Source: Lineus longissimus
Taxonomy: Eukaryota > Nemertea > Pilidiophora > Heteronemertea > Lineidae
Assembly (NCBI RefSeq): GCF_910592395.1
Contig: NC_088318.1
Span: 744,001 to 808,000, forward strand
DNA length: 64,000 nt
Reading direction: 5' to 3'
A program made the translations under genes and the position numbers. The notes under the pieces were generated by a model, which was given only the letters and a program-made list of their open reading frames with translations, was not told the DNA's origin and searched no databases. This document shows, in pieces, positions 36,592 to 49,400 of the stretch. Every line of letters starts with the position of its first letter. The first letter of the stretch is position 1.

Positions 36592-38284
36592 ATGGCGTAC
36601 ATGCAAACAGAAGTTTTGTCGCACGCTCAGAAAGTATGCCGTTTATACAAAGCTGCAGCTAGAATGACACAAGCCTGGTACCCAGAAAGGTACCCATTTG
36701 AATGCTGATTTCATTTAATCAAACAGCATCTCGATTGTGCTTCTGAAAACGAAATTATTGACTCGAGAAGTTTGCCCTTGATTTTGTCCCTATTGTGCGC
36801 CACCTCTTGTCGAAAAACGTAACCAAATTCAAAAGAGTCGTAGGATGTGGGGGGGGGGAGCTGCCCTATCATAAGGACAAAGTCCCGAAGGATAAAAAAG
36901 CTTATTAAATGCCAAGAAGCCAATGCACAGGGTCACAGTCCTGTGTCATGACTTTTCTTTAGTTCAGCAGAGCCAGAGGCTCCAGAAAGGCTGAGCAGAG
37001 CAGTCGCTAGTTACGCCTGCCTATGGCCTATGGCGACAGTAGGCCTATAGTAATAGTACAGACTGGTACGGTTGTCCATTCATGACTAAGCCCAGGGGCA
37101 AAACATTCACTAAGCCGTACATCTGTGCACCAGTTGTTTACTTGTCTTGAGTGTCAACTGCTACGCCGAATCCAACTCCGTCTCTGCATGGCTGTTGATA
37201 GTAATTTTCTGACAAGTTGTGTCCGTTTCATTTGTAGGTGTCAGTTCAGGTTTCATGCTACAGTTCTTAGGGCACGATTCGATGAAACCAGGGACATAAC
37301 AGATATGGTGCGGGCTAAGAAGATGCTGGAGACTGCCAAACTGGAACTTTGGACGAAACAACACCCACAGCCTCTTAAATGTAAGGTGGTTTCCTAATCT
37401 GTGCCCTTCCACAATGCAATCTCATGTGCACTGGTTGTGTCATTAACATGGGGCCAAAAAATCTAGGCCCTATCTCATGATCTGATCTGCCGAAGCAGTC
37501 CCTTTTTTACTCCAATTTTTACAGTATGACACCCAGTTTACAGCCAGCCATTCACATGTAAACTGAACATCCTTCAATGTGCTTAACACTTAGTGAGTTT
37601 TGAAATTTAGTTATTTTGTTGCGATTGTCAGGAAGAGTTATGCTAATTTGCCAAGAATGATACATGTATGTATTTTCCAGTTGCTAATTCTCCTGGTGGG
37701 GGTGCGTATGGTCGAGAGGTTCATCTTCCTGACTGGGTAAGTTGTCAATCTTGGTTGTTTTCACGTGTTCTAGAGATGAAAATTTGACTAGTATTACAAG
37801 CTGGAAATATTTTGTGGTGCCTTACCAAGGACAGGCACAGTGTCTTTGCCTACACTAGCAAATTTACTTCATTACTGCCTCACCATCTCTGCGGCTGGTC
37901 ATGGTGTCCTCACCTCATCATGCACTCACCTGTTCGTGTACATTCTCCATCATGTGAACTTAGGCTGAAAATGAAAACTCTGGAACAGAGTGTGAGCAGG
38001 TAGCTTTAGATTTGGTTTGTTTACAATGCTTTATAAGACAACACAAACGAACCTAAACCTAGCTCAGAAAATAACTTGGAACCTGATCTAATGCAGAACC
38101 AAACTAGTTTTAAAATGGAGTAAATTCTTCTATTCATTATGACTTTCAGGTGTTAGATACTTGGCATCCGACAGAGAAGAAGGCTTATCCAGACTACTTC
38201 AAGAGGAGGGAACAACGAAAACAGGAATTCATTGAGAGGTGGGAGAAAAAGTATGGAAAGAGTGGTATAGAGCCATCGCATTGA
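36592..38284 (+). CDS. NDUFB9: NADH:ubiquinone oxidoreductase subunit B9 (LYR family)
   Basis: Four exons: 36592-36689, 37238-37380, 37681-37736 and 38150-38284. They give 143 codons plus stop in phase. NDUFB9 is an accessory subunit of the membrane arm of mitochondrial complex I. The protein opens MAYMQTEVLSHAQKVCRLYK, with the LYR-type motif as LYK, followed by a conserved ATVLRARFDE helix (about residues 38-47), TKQHPQPLKF, the NSPGGGAYGREVHLPDW segment and DTWHPTEKKAYPDYFKRREQ. The ATG at 36551 is out of frame, so 36592 is the start. Human NDUFB9 is about 179 residues; this copy ends earlier, after the Arg/Lys-rich helix. The first intron begins GTACCC, a weaker than usual donor. The neighbouring C3-like gene is convergent. 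Confidence 0.94.
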
Positions 38285-40441
38285 TCAGAAATCACCTTGA
38301 CTATTAGGACAATATGAAGGAGTGGCATCGAGGCGTCATGAAGAGACATTGTCTGTATTAGTACAACCTCTATAAGACATTGTGGACAGTGTGTACAGAA
38401 AAACGATTTTCTTAGTTGTGTTTTTGAGGGTGAATTGGACAGAAGATGTGTTTTATTTCATGTTCTCTAGATTTGGTACATGATTTCCAACAGCGCACAG
38501 TTATCTGGCTGCTGCGAGAAACCATTAACCCATAGTTCTGTCAAGTGAAGTAAATATGAGAAGCCTGTGACAGATATCTAGTTTGTTTTGAATAATATGT
38601 GTACAGAGTTAAGAATGGTATATTTCTAGCCGTTGTTCTTCATTGCCCGGGGGGACATATTGTGACAGGGAAAGGTTGAACCAGATCAATTCAGACCTGG
38701 CATCGCCACTTCATTGCCAAAAGTGTGAGAGATACAAGACAGTCACAACCAGACCAATTTGGGCCTTGCAGCTCCACCGTCTTGCAAAACTGTGAAACAA
38801 ATAAGACTGTCACAACCAGACCAATTTGGGCCTTGCAGCTCCACCGTCTTGCAAAACTGTGAAACAAATAAGACTGTCACAACCAGACCAATTTGGGCCT
38901 GGCAACTCCCCCCACCACATTGCTAAAATGGGCAGATAAATACGACACGTCACAACCAGACCAATACGGGCCCGGCGGCTCCACCACATTGCCAAAACGG
39001 TTCGAGAAATAAGACAGACACAAGATGAATACGGGCCTGGCAGCTTATCCATCGTCGTGTTACTACATGCATATGAGACAGTCACAACCACACACCGATT
39101 CATGCCTGGTACCTCCACCATGTTGCAAATGCGGATAGATGAGACTGTCACTACTGGATCGGGCCTGGCAGCTCTAATATCCCTTGCCAAAATAGTGAGA
39201 GAGAGAGATGAAACTTGCAGTCACAACAACCAGACCGAATCATGCCGTATTGCCAACGAGGAGAGCTGAGACAGTCACAGCACGAATTGGGCTTGGCAGC
39301 TCAAATGTGTTTCCACGACAAGGAAAGAGATGAGACAGTCACAATCGGGCAATGGTGGACCAGGCTGCGCTATCGATCGTTGACACGGAGAGGGAAAAGC
39401 AGATCGATTCGGGCAAAACGGTGAACGTGAGACTGATTGTGGCCTGTAAGCTACACCATGTTGCCAAAAACGGCGAGGAGGGAGAAGAATCGTCACAACC
39501 AGTCCGACCACGGCTCATTCCAGATCCATGGTGTCTCCAAAGCCAAGGAGAGAGATGAGAAAGCCAGAGCCAGACTGAGTTGGGCTGCTCTGTCTTGTCG
39601 CCGACATGGAGTGAACAGTCACAATCCAGGCGAAACCGGACCTGGCTGCTTCATCTTGTCGCCAACACATGCAGTTAGAGAGGCGAGACAGCCACTACCA
39701 GACCGAGTTCGGGCCTGGCACCTTCGATCCACCATGCCATGTTGCCAATACTGTGAGACAAAGAGGAGGTAGTCACAACCATTCCGACCGAGGGCTGAGG
39801 GCAGCTCCATCGTGTTTCCAAAATAAGGAGAGAGGTCACCGATATGGAGAAAGGGATGTGACAGCCACAGACGACTGAGTCGGACTTGCTGCTCGATTCA
39901 TCATGTCATCGACAAGGAGAGAGAAATGGGACAGTCGCAAGCAGACTAGGAGTCCGGGCATGTGGCTCCGCAATGTTACCCACAGTGAGAGATAACGGAG
40001 ACAGTCACGTGCACAACCAGACCGATCAGCCTAGAAACTCGACCGCGTTACCATCGGTGAGAGAGACAGAATCATATTTTCAGGCTTTCCACTGGGAGAA
40101 AGCTGGACACGGAGTAGACGCAAAAAAACAAAATGTTTCGTTTATGGGGCAGTAAAATTTCATTCATTTTGGTACAGTTACATTAATTTTACGAATTGTT
40201 GAATCCTCTTATTGGTACAGACGCAAATCTAGTTCCAAGATGTGAACGGAATATACCATAATGGTACATTCAAATGCAAATGTAACAACAATATCGCGGG
40301 ATGCTTGTATACATGTAGTCCCAGCGGGCTTGTCCATACTCAGTCAGGGCCATGACTGTCCTATATTCACCTTCTCAGCTTGGAGGCCATTACTCCCCCA
40401 GCCACCCGTTCATCGAATCCTGGCTATACCAGTCCATTTCG
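38285..40441. other. Intergenic between convergent NDUFB9 and C3-like genes
   Basis: The first 400 bp should be NDUFB9 3' UTR. Most of the remainder is the minisatellite listed separately. No clear AATAAA serves the C3-like gene on the minus strand here, so its cleavage site is not placed. Confidence 0.5.
38686..40075. repeat. Degenerate minisatellite, period about 67-75 bp
   Basis: The unit runs roughly GACAGTCACAACCAGACCAA, then a GGGCCTGGCAGCTCCACCAT-like block, then TTGCCAAAACGGTGAGAGA. The first two whole units (38742-38808 and 38809-38875) are identical; later units differ by many substitutions and indels. I estimate about 18 to 20 units. The many overlapping open frames on both strands are by-products of the repeat. 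Divergence rises away from 38.8 kb, as expected if that end was most recently homogenised. Confidence 0.88.
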
Positions 40442-43400
40442 TTACTGGCCGCATCCCCGGCGGAGCAGCTTACCAGCAAAAGAATTCAGGGCATTCATGT
40501 ATCCCCGTCTTTCTCGTCCGTACCATTGCACAACGTGGCTTGCTGAATCAAGGATGTACTTGGTCCTGGAAAGATTTAATTATTCAAATAAAGAAGAAGC
40601 TTGTTGCCAAAAGTTGGTGTCCCTTCTAGCCCCTCTTCTGTCAGGTCGGTCAATCAAGTCTCCATGCGAGATAAACCGCTTGCAATAGTCACATCCTAGA
40701 GACTGTACTGTCACATCCAATAGCCACAACCAGGACAGGACATTTGTAATAGTGGTCATGAAACCGTACGTGTACTCAAGTTCACAACCTAGAGACTGTC
40801 CGATCCAGCAGTCACAATCAGGACGGGACATTGGTAGCAGCGGTCGTGAAACGGTATGTGTACTCTTCGGCATGAGTGAAGACCGCACTCATGCGGGGCA
40901 GAGGACATCCCTAGAGATGTACTAGACAAACTGAATATTGCAATGGTCACGATTTGGACAAATGTAACTCAAAAAAAGGAAAAGTGTTAGAAAATCGGTT
41001 GCCACCAACTTACTTTGCTCTGCCATTCTTATCCACGTATTGTTTTCCGTCCATTCCCATCACCAGGTACGACACACCATCCTCCATCAGCGGGTACACA
41101 CATTCAGAGTTCCAAACGAAGTGAATCGTCTCATCAGTCTCGAAATTGTCGCTTCCTGAAATCAAATTGATATGTATTTTTTGAGTTGTGGACAGAGTGG
41201 TCCAAGATCGGCACCAATCACTTATAATTGGGGCGCAGGTGTCAGAAAAACGCAAGGAATCTGATGCACAGAACAATTCCTGCGATGACTACAGTTTCTT
41301 TCACACCAGATGTGATTTCTGTCTTCGCTCAACGCGGTGTGTGGTTGTGAAGTATTTCAGTGCGTGTTGACTCATCTTTGAAAACATGAGTGGTCTCAGT
41401 GCAAAGGCAACATTTGCGATTTGGCATTGTTCGAGTAGGAGACAAGTTGTTCGGTACCGGACATTATGATGGAAAAGTTCGTTGCACGTGGCGTTTTGGC
41501 CGTTATCATCTGAATCTTGTAGAAAAAAGATCCACAGAAAACACAAACCTTCAAAAAGCGACATGGGGCGCCATCATGGTGTACAAGTTAGAACTAACCG
41601 AAAACCTGTGTCTGGCTTGACATTTGTTCCCCGTCGGAACACAAGTTTCCTAACATATTCTGATGAAGTCTCACCTAGTTTGATGACATGTTCAATCTCT
41701 GCGTACATCTCTACCAGAGGTCTGTTGGTAAATCGCTCTCCTGCTCTCACTTTCACAACTGGAAACAGAAAGGATTATAACTATATCATAATCTATCACG
41801 AAATTACGGCCCGGATGCAGCACATTCGGTCGTTCCAGAAAGTCTGGCTTTGTCCACGTTTCTACTCTTACGCAATCGGGTACCTCTGGGACTACCTCTG
41901 AATTAACTCTTCTAAAAAGCTGAGGACAGCGCGCAATGTCTCCATAGCATGCCTGACGCTAACACAATGGTTCTACAATTAAGCCTCACATACATACATT
42001 GATAGAAATGATCACAACCTACCATAATCGTAGATCTCACATGCCTCCTGGTAAAGGGCACTTCGTGTCTTCACTTTATAGCTCTTACCCCTCGGAAGGT
42101 GAAGTCGGTCGAAGCCCCAATACTCGGCGCATGTTCCTGAAATGGTAACGGGGTGCGCTGAATTTAGGATGATCGATGAATGGTAACACTGGCTAAGGAC
42201 ACCAAGAGTTGTGACAATGCTTGTAGAAGAGGCATGCACCTAACTTCTACGGGTTTGTCGCTGAAATGTCACTTTCTTATTATCATACCGTAAGATACTT
42301 ATATGAATAAGATAAAATGTCGCGGATCATCAGTTTTCTCAATAATATCTCTGATTCAAAAACGTAAGTGTTACCTCCGTTTCGACATTTGTAAGAGCCA
42401 GGAGTCCGATCAAAGACAACCTTTTTGTTCGCTCATGCATAACTAATTTTGGTGGTCGTATTCGCAGGTAATCTGGCAAATGAAAGGGGTGACGGGTTAA
42501 GACATATACACTGTTACCCCTGCTGCCTGCCTGAACAACTGTCAAAGTAATCACCAAAATTAGTTATACATGAGCGAAATTGCGTACTAATGAAATTTTT
42601 TTGTCTTTAATCGGACACCGTTGAGAGGACCCGATGAGGTTTTGAAAGCGATCGTAGGCCATTCGCGAAGGACGAGATTACATGACGAGTCCTACTCACC
42701 TGCTACGCAGGCGCAGACCTTCCTCCCCTGCGAATCCTCACAGGACTGAGCCAACAGGGCACTCCTGGCATGAGGGTGGTAGAACTTGGTACATTGTCGG
42801 GTGTTGGGCTCGTAGTAGTCATACACCTTGACGGCCACGGGCTGGGTCTTGCCAACTTTATACTTCTGGGTCGCTCGGAACGTCACGAAGGTGTCCTCAA
42901 TACTAGAAATCTATGAAAGAGATAATTATTTTCACCACTGCTTGAGTGGTCCTGCAATCAAAATGTGATGATATATTCTCATTTCAATAATGGGGACGTT
43001 ACCATGCCGAATGTAGAGCTGGACGTATCAGAAGCATCTTGCTAAATCTTGGAGTGTTGACCATCCGTTAACTGAACGTAGCTGAGTACGAGCCTTCACA
43101 CACACAGTAGTTCATCCAGACTAAAGGAAATAACTCAGAATTGGCAGCTTACCTCTTTGAGATAAAAGAGCACAGAGGATCCTGTGATTTCATACTGGTC
43201 AACTATGCCGCTCTTTTTCATCTGAAGGAGAGGATATACTATGATGCAATTAAAGACAGATTAGCTTCAGTGAGAACTTGATCAAACTTGTTCCTAGTTT
43301 CATGTGCCAGTGGTCGTCCTAGGATGATACTCAAACGACCCTTTCCTCCTCCTCCTTCTCCATACATGTGACTGTCTGCTTGCTCACTTGACACGTGTAC

Positions 43401-46400
43401 GTCTTGTTAGCTTTCAGCACAGCGTTAGCTTGCCTCTCAACCTTGGCGTACTTGAATGCTTTGCGTGTTCTTTGTTACATCCTGATTACCTAACGTCGTG
43501 GATACTGCCAGAGCGTGTTTTCGTGTCGAACAACAATTTCCTCGTACCGTTATTATTCAACTTGCACGGAAAGTCTTCATAGCCTTAGGGCAAGTTGATG
43601 GTTTACCTTTTTCAGATCATCCATGTAAGGTTCGAATCCAGTGAACAGGGAGACTTCAAGCATGGACATGCCCACCTTCTGGCCGCCGTTAAACCTATAG
43701 AACACAGTTAGATTTCAGACAAAGTTTGCATTATGGACCAGCTAGTTCATAATTCACTTGAGAACTGTCTGAGAAGCGTTGGAAACGTTATGACAAAGAA
43801 AAACTATCAGACATGTCAGAGAGACTGAGTCCATGACAATCTACAGTATTATGTTGAGACAGGCAATGGTGAAACGTTTGAAGATCTCCGTCCAAGTACT
43901 GCGAAAGGAAACGGTCATGGATAAATGCTTTCGCATTTCGCTTTCGCAATCTCATGCTCGTCACTCTAAAGTGCACTCCAGAGACATTGTCGATTGCAGA
44001 AACTCAACCCTTGTACACAGCTTAGATAGGAAACAGAGCCAAGAATTACCTAATCCTAGACTGAATCCTTGCAACGAACTTGCTGGTCCCTCCTTCATCA
44101 GCAGATCGCCCAAACCTCGACCTATCGTCATCCATTGGCGGAGGAGGGACATCTTCGAGGGGACCTAGGTCGGCAGCCGTCGCTTTGTATTCAGAGCTGT
44201 CGACCTCTAAAGTGAAAGGGCAGCCCTCGCCGTCCTTCGGTGGAGCATAGTAAGAACACTCGACCTGTAGCTGGGCCATCCCTGTGCCGGTCGCTTGTAC
44301 CATCAGCTTGTCCCCTATTGGTAGATTCTGTAATGGAATTCCTGTGAGTTTTGAAATAGACCACACTTGGAGAATTACCGGTATGTCGTAAGGGTTGCTC
44401 TCTCCGGCGTATTTGTCTTTTCTATGTGGTCATCAGTTATTGCTATAACTCTAGCTCTGCCTTGATGCTTTTATCAATTAGTTGCGATGACTCGTTAGGG
44501 GTTGCATGTAGCTGTTTGCCGAACTTCTCGAAATATTAGCAAAACAAAGGTCACAGCTCGTGACAAGGAATTCGTAGGAAAACTGAAGGTGACCCTCTGT
44601 TACCATAATACTACTTACGTCTTCAATAAGTATAGGAATCAACGCATTATTTTCGTCCAGCTTCAGGTTCTCATTTGCACCAAAGTTCCTCCCTCCAGCA
44701 AAGAGTCGTATATGCATGTCCAGCTTGCTCTTTGTGTTAGCTCTGGAGGCGTATTCGGTCAGAGCCTCCATTCCAAGTACGGTATCCTGCAAGGAAATAC
44801 ATTCTTCCTACACTATGCAGTGGACCATCTTTTGATAATGACACTTAGAGTAAAAAAATCATGAACTACCTTTTTGCATCGTCCATACAGTGCACAGTAT
44901 CCTTTTCAGCCAAGCCATGAACGTTGAGCAAGTGGAAGAGAACCTACATGGAGAAGAATACTGGTGGTTCTTGTTGTCAAATCTAGACCGCTCGGATAGA
45001 CCGTAAATGTGGACACAGCGTCATGCGGTAGGAAAGACTGAACTTACGGTAGTAGACGAAAAACTTCCCATCTTCGTTCTCTGTCGGATCAGCCACGAGG
45101 CTATAGGCCCAATGTAGGTGAAGTAACTCTCCTGGTCGCTGATGGCGAGTTGGGTGAGGAGGGCATATGATGCGGTCTCGATGGAGGCGGCGGGCGGGCT
45201 TTCAAGGTACCAGGACGGAGCATCGTGGTTCGCAGATCGACCATCAAGGCTCCAGTAGCGCATGCCAGTCACTAAAACAGGGAGAAGTCGAGTTGAATGC
45301 ATTGCTTTCCCCGTTAAAAGCCATTTGCAAGGATTCATTGGGACAGCTAGGCTTTGCGTTGCAATGGAATAGGGCATCCCGAATCCGCGAGAAATCGCTC
45401 GTTCCATCGCTCACGAAAGCCGTTCTCGAACTATGAAAAGCAATTTCAGGTACCGGTGTTGAGATGTTCTCACCTCTATCAAAATCAGACATTTCCCGTA
45501 GCCTTTCATTGGCTTCAAATCTGTGTGCGCTGTTCACCAGGGTCAATGCATACGTGATGATCGCCTGGCCGTATGGGTTGCTGAGTTGACTGTACCGGTT
45601 GCTTTCAAGGTACTGGACTGCCTTGCGCATTGGATATGCGAATTCACGGGATGATAAGTCGATCTGGAAAGAAAATGTCATATCATCAATGCCATCAACT
45701 GCTTGTTTAAGGGATTGACACCGACCTGGAGGATTTTTTATTTGTTGTCTAACGAAACTCCGTGTGGGCGGAGCTAATGTGTATACCCAAACAGAGTTTA
45801 GGACGAAATGCCAGCCCCGCCAGAGTAGGGTCTGTTATTGTCCTTTCAAAAACTGTAACGGTTATCAAACATGACACAACCAGGACATGAGAGCGAGAAG
45901 CCCTTACCACATCTTTACATCTTGAGATGCACTCCACAATGAAAGATGTCAAGGTTACATCATTCATCAGGCTCTGGCCCTGAAAAAAGAAGACAAGGGA
46001 GAGGTAAAACAAGTAATTAAGTCATAGTTGCTACTTCTTAAATGCGTTTTGCATGTTTTGAGGCTCAGTGCGAATCAAGCACTTCACATCACTCCTATTG
46101 AGTCAGGTTGCAACATACCTCTTTTAAAAAGCTGAGTTGGGCTCTCATCTGAAGTGTGATACAAGCCCCTGGCGAACCAGAAAAATGGCTGTTCAGGCAA
46201 CTCGATTTATTATCCTTGGAATAAAGTCACATCAATTTTGAATTTCTTTGCTTACCAACATTTCTTTATGCATGACGACATGAGTTTCAAAGAACTTCCC
46301 GCTTCTGCCGTCCTGCGCATTCTTGAAGAGCCAGTTCACGGCGTCGATCACGTGCTCTCGTACTTTCTCGCCGATCTGGTCAAAAGTGCTGGCCTGGCAG

Positions 46401-49400
46401 AACACTTTGGTGACAAAGGCAGTCAACCTGGATGGAAGGCAAAACAATGTAACGATTGAGACCATGACTCAAAGTGATCTTCAAACTTGGTTTACTCTCT
46501 CACTAAACCTTTCGCTCTTACCAAATCTTTCGTCGTAGAGGTACATGTATATCTACTACACATGAATGGAAATGATGGTTTGATAGTCAATCGATGAACA
46601 GTAAAGACTCACCATGAGCTAGAAGGATAATGATCCCAGGCAGAAAACGAACCATCCTTCTTCTTATAGGCCAGCTGACTCTCATATCCCTTGCTGATGT
46701 GGTCATAGGCATTCGCCTCAAGCTCGCCTGTTAGTTTCCCAATCCGTAGAAGGTATCTTGTGGCATAGACTAGCGGACCCATTGTGATCATATTCTGTTC
46801 CCCGCAGCCTGTCGGTAGCTTGATCCTACTAGATATGTTGAAGTCTGCTGATGGGACCATGGGGCCGAGTAAACTTCCTGAAATGAAACGTATAGCTTAC
46901 TTCTATCCATTAGGTGCTCTGAACGGGCCAACAACTTTCATCTCTTTGGTGGCAAATTAAACTGCCTCAGCCGAACCTTTGGCACAAATTGTAAGATCAA
47001 CAAGACTTATAAAATTCGCTGTTGGATGTGTCGGTGAGGAGCGTGGCTCTTGAAGGATGCTTACCGTGAATACTGACAGAGCATGCCTCGGTACCAGGCA
47101 GGGTGTCTTCAGGAAACTTGAGAGGAATCTGTATGTTCTGTCGTTTGTTTTCTTTGTTGATGTTCACTGGAAGTAAGCAAGGGTAGAGAGAAATATACAC
47201 ACCAAAACCCTTTTACTAAAGTTAAACATACCGCCCAGTTTCTAGGCAAAAAAGCAATCATATTTTAGAAGGATGTTCCTTTTGTTTGTGTCAATACACA
47301 TTCTTTGTGCTGAGGTCACTAAAAATTGGAAATTGTCATCTACCAGTTTTAAACACGCCAATAATCACAGGAGAAATAGGTACGAAGCAGTGTTTTGCTC
47401 AAAGGGATGGAAGTGCAATGACAACACTCTGCTTACCACTCCAATCTGCAGCTCCACTACCAGCATCACCCATGACACCTTCAGGATCCAAGCGGATGCT
47501 CTCAGTCTTGGTCTTCTTTACTCCTTCATTCTGGAGAAAACAAGAACACAAGTATGTTAACAAGCGAATTGTCTCAGTGTCAAGGCGGCTGGGTTAACCT
47601 CCTTCCTGAAATGCTTCAAACTATTATGATTATCATCCAAACATGCATATTCATTCAATAAATGATTTTATTCAAAATATCAAGAATTACTTACGTGGAC
47701 TCGCAGTTGCTTGATAACTTCATCACCTTCATAAGCAGTCAGTGCCTTAACATGGATTTCAGAAGGTTGTTCTTTGGTCTGCAAAGTACGACATTAGAAT
47801 TAGGATAAGGCTATTCAATTTCGGTCCGTGTTGTCAATCTCGAATAAATCTCATGCAGGCTAACTGGCTTTGATACGAGAGGTCATGTATTCATAACGGT
47901 AGAAGCATAAATCTCACGCAGGCTAACTGGCTTTGATACGACTCCTATACGAGGTCATGTATTCATAACGGTAGAAGTCAAGCCCTTGTTTCAGGTATTA
48001 TCAATCGCTTACCTTGAGCGGAACAACAGGGAAGGTGACAGACTCGGCTGACCCCTTTCCCACATAGATCTCCTGGCGATATGTGTATTTGCCGGACTCT
48101 GCTGCATAACAAATACTGTCATCTGCCTTCAAGCTCACGTGGACCCTTATGTCTCTATCGCCGAGGTTATAAATCGTGGCCTTGACCTCGAGCTGTTCTG
48201 TCCTGACTGCAGCGTACGGTAGATCAACGTGGACGAAGAATTTCTTCCTGCTTGTGATGTTGGTCGGTACTGCCACACACATGCCCTGGTCTGGTGACAC
48301 GCTCACCCCAGAGATCACCCACGTGGTGATCGAATCGGGGAGTCTCCGAGTCAGGACGGTGCTTGCTTTATTTGGTCTGCAAGACAAGAAATCCGTTATT
48401 CTTCGCCATGATTCGTAGATTCGTAGAGCTGTACTGTATCTAAAATAACACATGCTGTTCAGAGAGCTAACAAGATTTGGCGAATAGAGTGAGGTCGGTG
48501 CTCAACTCGCTAGGTCTGTAAGTATAGGTTGCGGACATCTTAGCATAGGCAGACAACCAGTCAAATTATTTAACTTTGAACAAAATCATTTACCCAAAAG
48601 AGGACCAGATCCGAAATACATCTTGCAAAACTGCCCCGATGGCGATGAGAGGAAACATATATTGCTTAGATAGAAGTGGTTAATAGTTGCTGAGAAATGT
48701 TGGAGTAATCACAGAAACACTTCTCCTTGAGTGTAGAAAAGAGTTATCCGGATCATCAACATTCAAATGCAATAAGCAAGAAGGCATCTGGATGTATACC
48801 AAAGTCTATGGTGTCATACCCGAGGGTGAGGAGCTCGTTGATCCAGGTCTCCCTGAAGTCACTCCTCCTGTCTATCTCAACGTCCTCATCCACGAGTTCA
48901 GTTAACCGCATGGTCAATCCATCTGAGTCACTTCGACCACGCGAAGCGGCAATCACACCTGGAAGTGAATGACTTTTGTTACCATTCATGCTTGACTACA
49001 TGGTTAATGACATTGATGCATTCTGACTCAAACATGTGCATGATGCTGTTGGTGTATGATGTCGTCCGGACTCGGGAAACTATTCCAGCTCGTAAGAAGT
49101 AGTACACAATGAAGGTACAGTTTTGATTACATTAATATCAATACCTACTTATACAATTCTACCCAAACTAGTGCACCTCTCCCATGTACGATACTGGTAG
49201 CTTAACATACTGAACTTTAGATGTTCATCTCAGCCCATGCTCTGGTCGACCACTGGATTAGACCTACTCACATGGCATTGCCCTCAACCATGCATCGCCA
49301 GTGATCTCCTTGGAGCTGAATCACACATGAGACCTTTTCCTGACGACCGACTCAAGGAAATTTTAGACTTACGTCGCCCTGCTTCACAGCACTGTACATA

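Larger units (their letters stand above)
40442..47778 (-). other. C3: C3-like gene exons 18-34
   Basis: Exons in transcript order: 47695-47778, 47437-47530, 47065-47166, 46613-46877, 46256-46427, 45908-45979, 45474-45663, 45048-45271, 44619-44786, 44050-44327, 43607-43694, 43153-43221, 42700-42910, 42023-42136, 41675-41758, 41014-41155 and 40442-40565. They cover the CUB and thioester domain (exons 18-26), MG8 (27-30) and C345C (31-34). The last exon ends at TAA (40442-40444). Confidence 0.88.

Noticed and set aside
38810..40155. Many overlapping open frames on both strands
   Set aside because: They follow the minisatellite unit and change frame with its indels.
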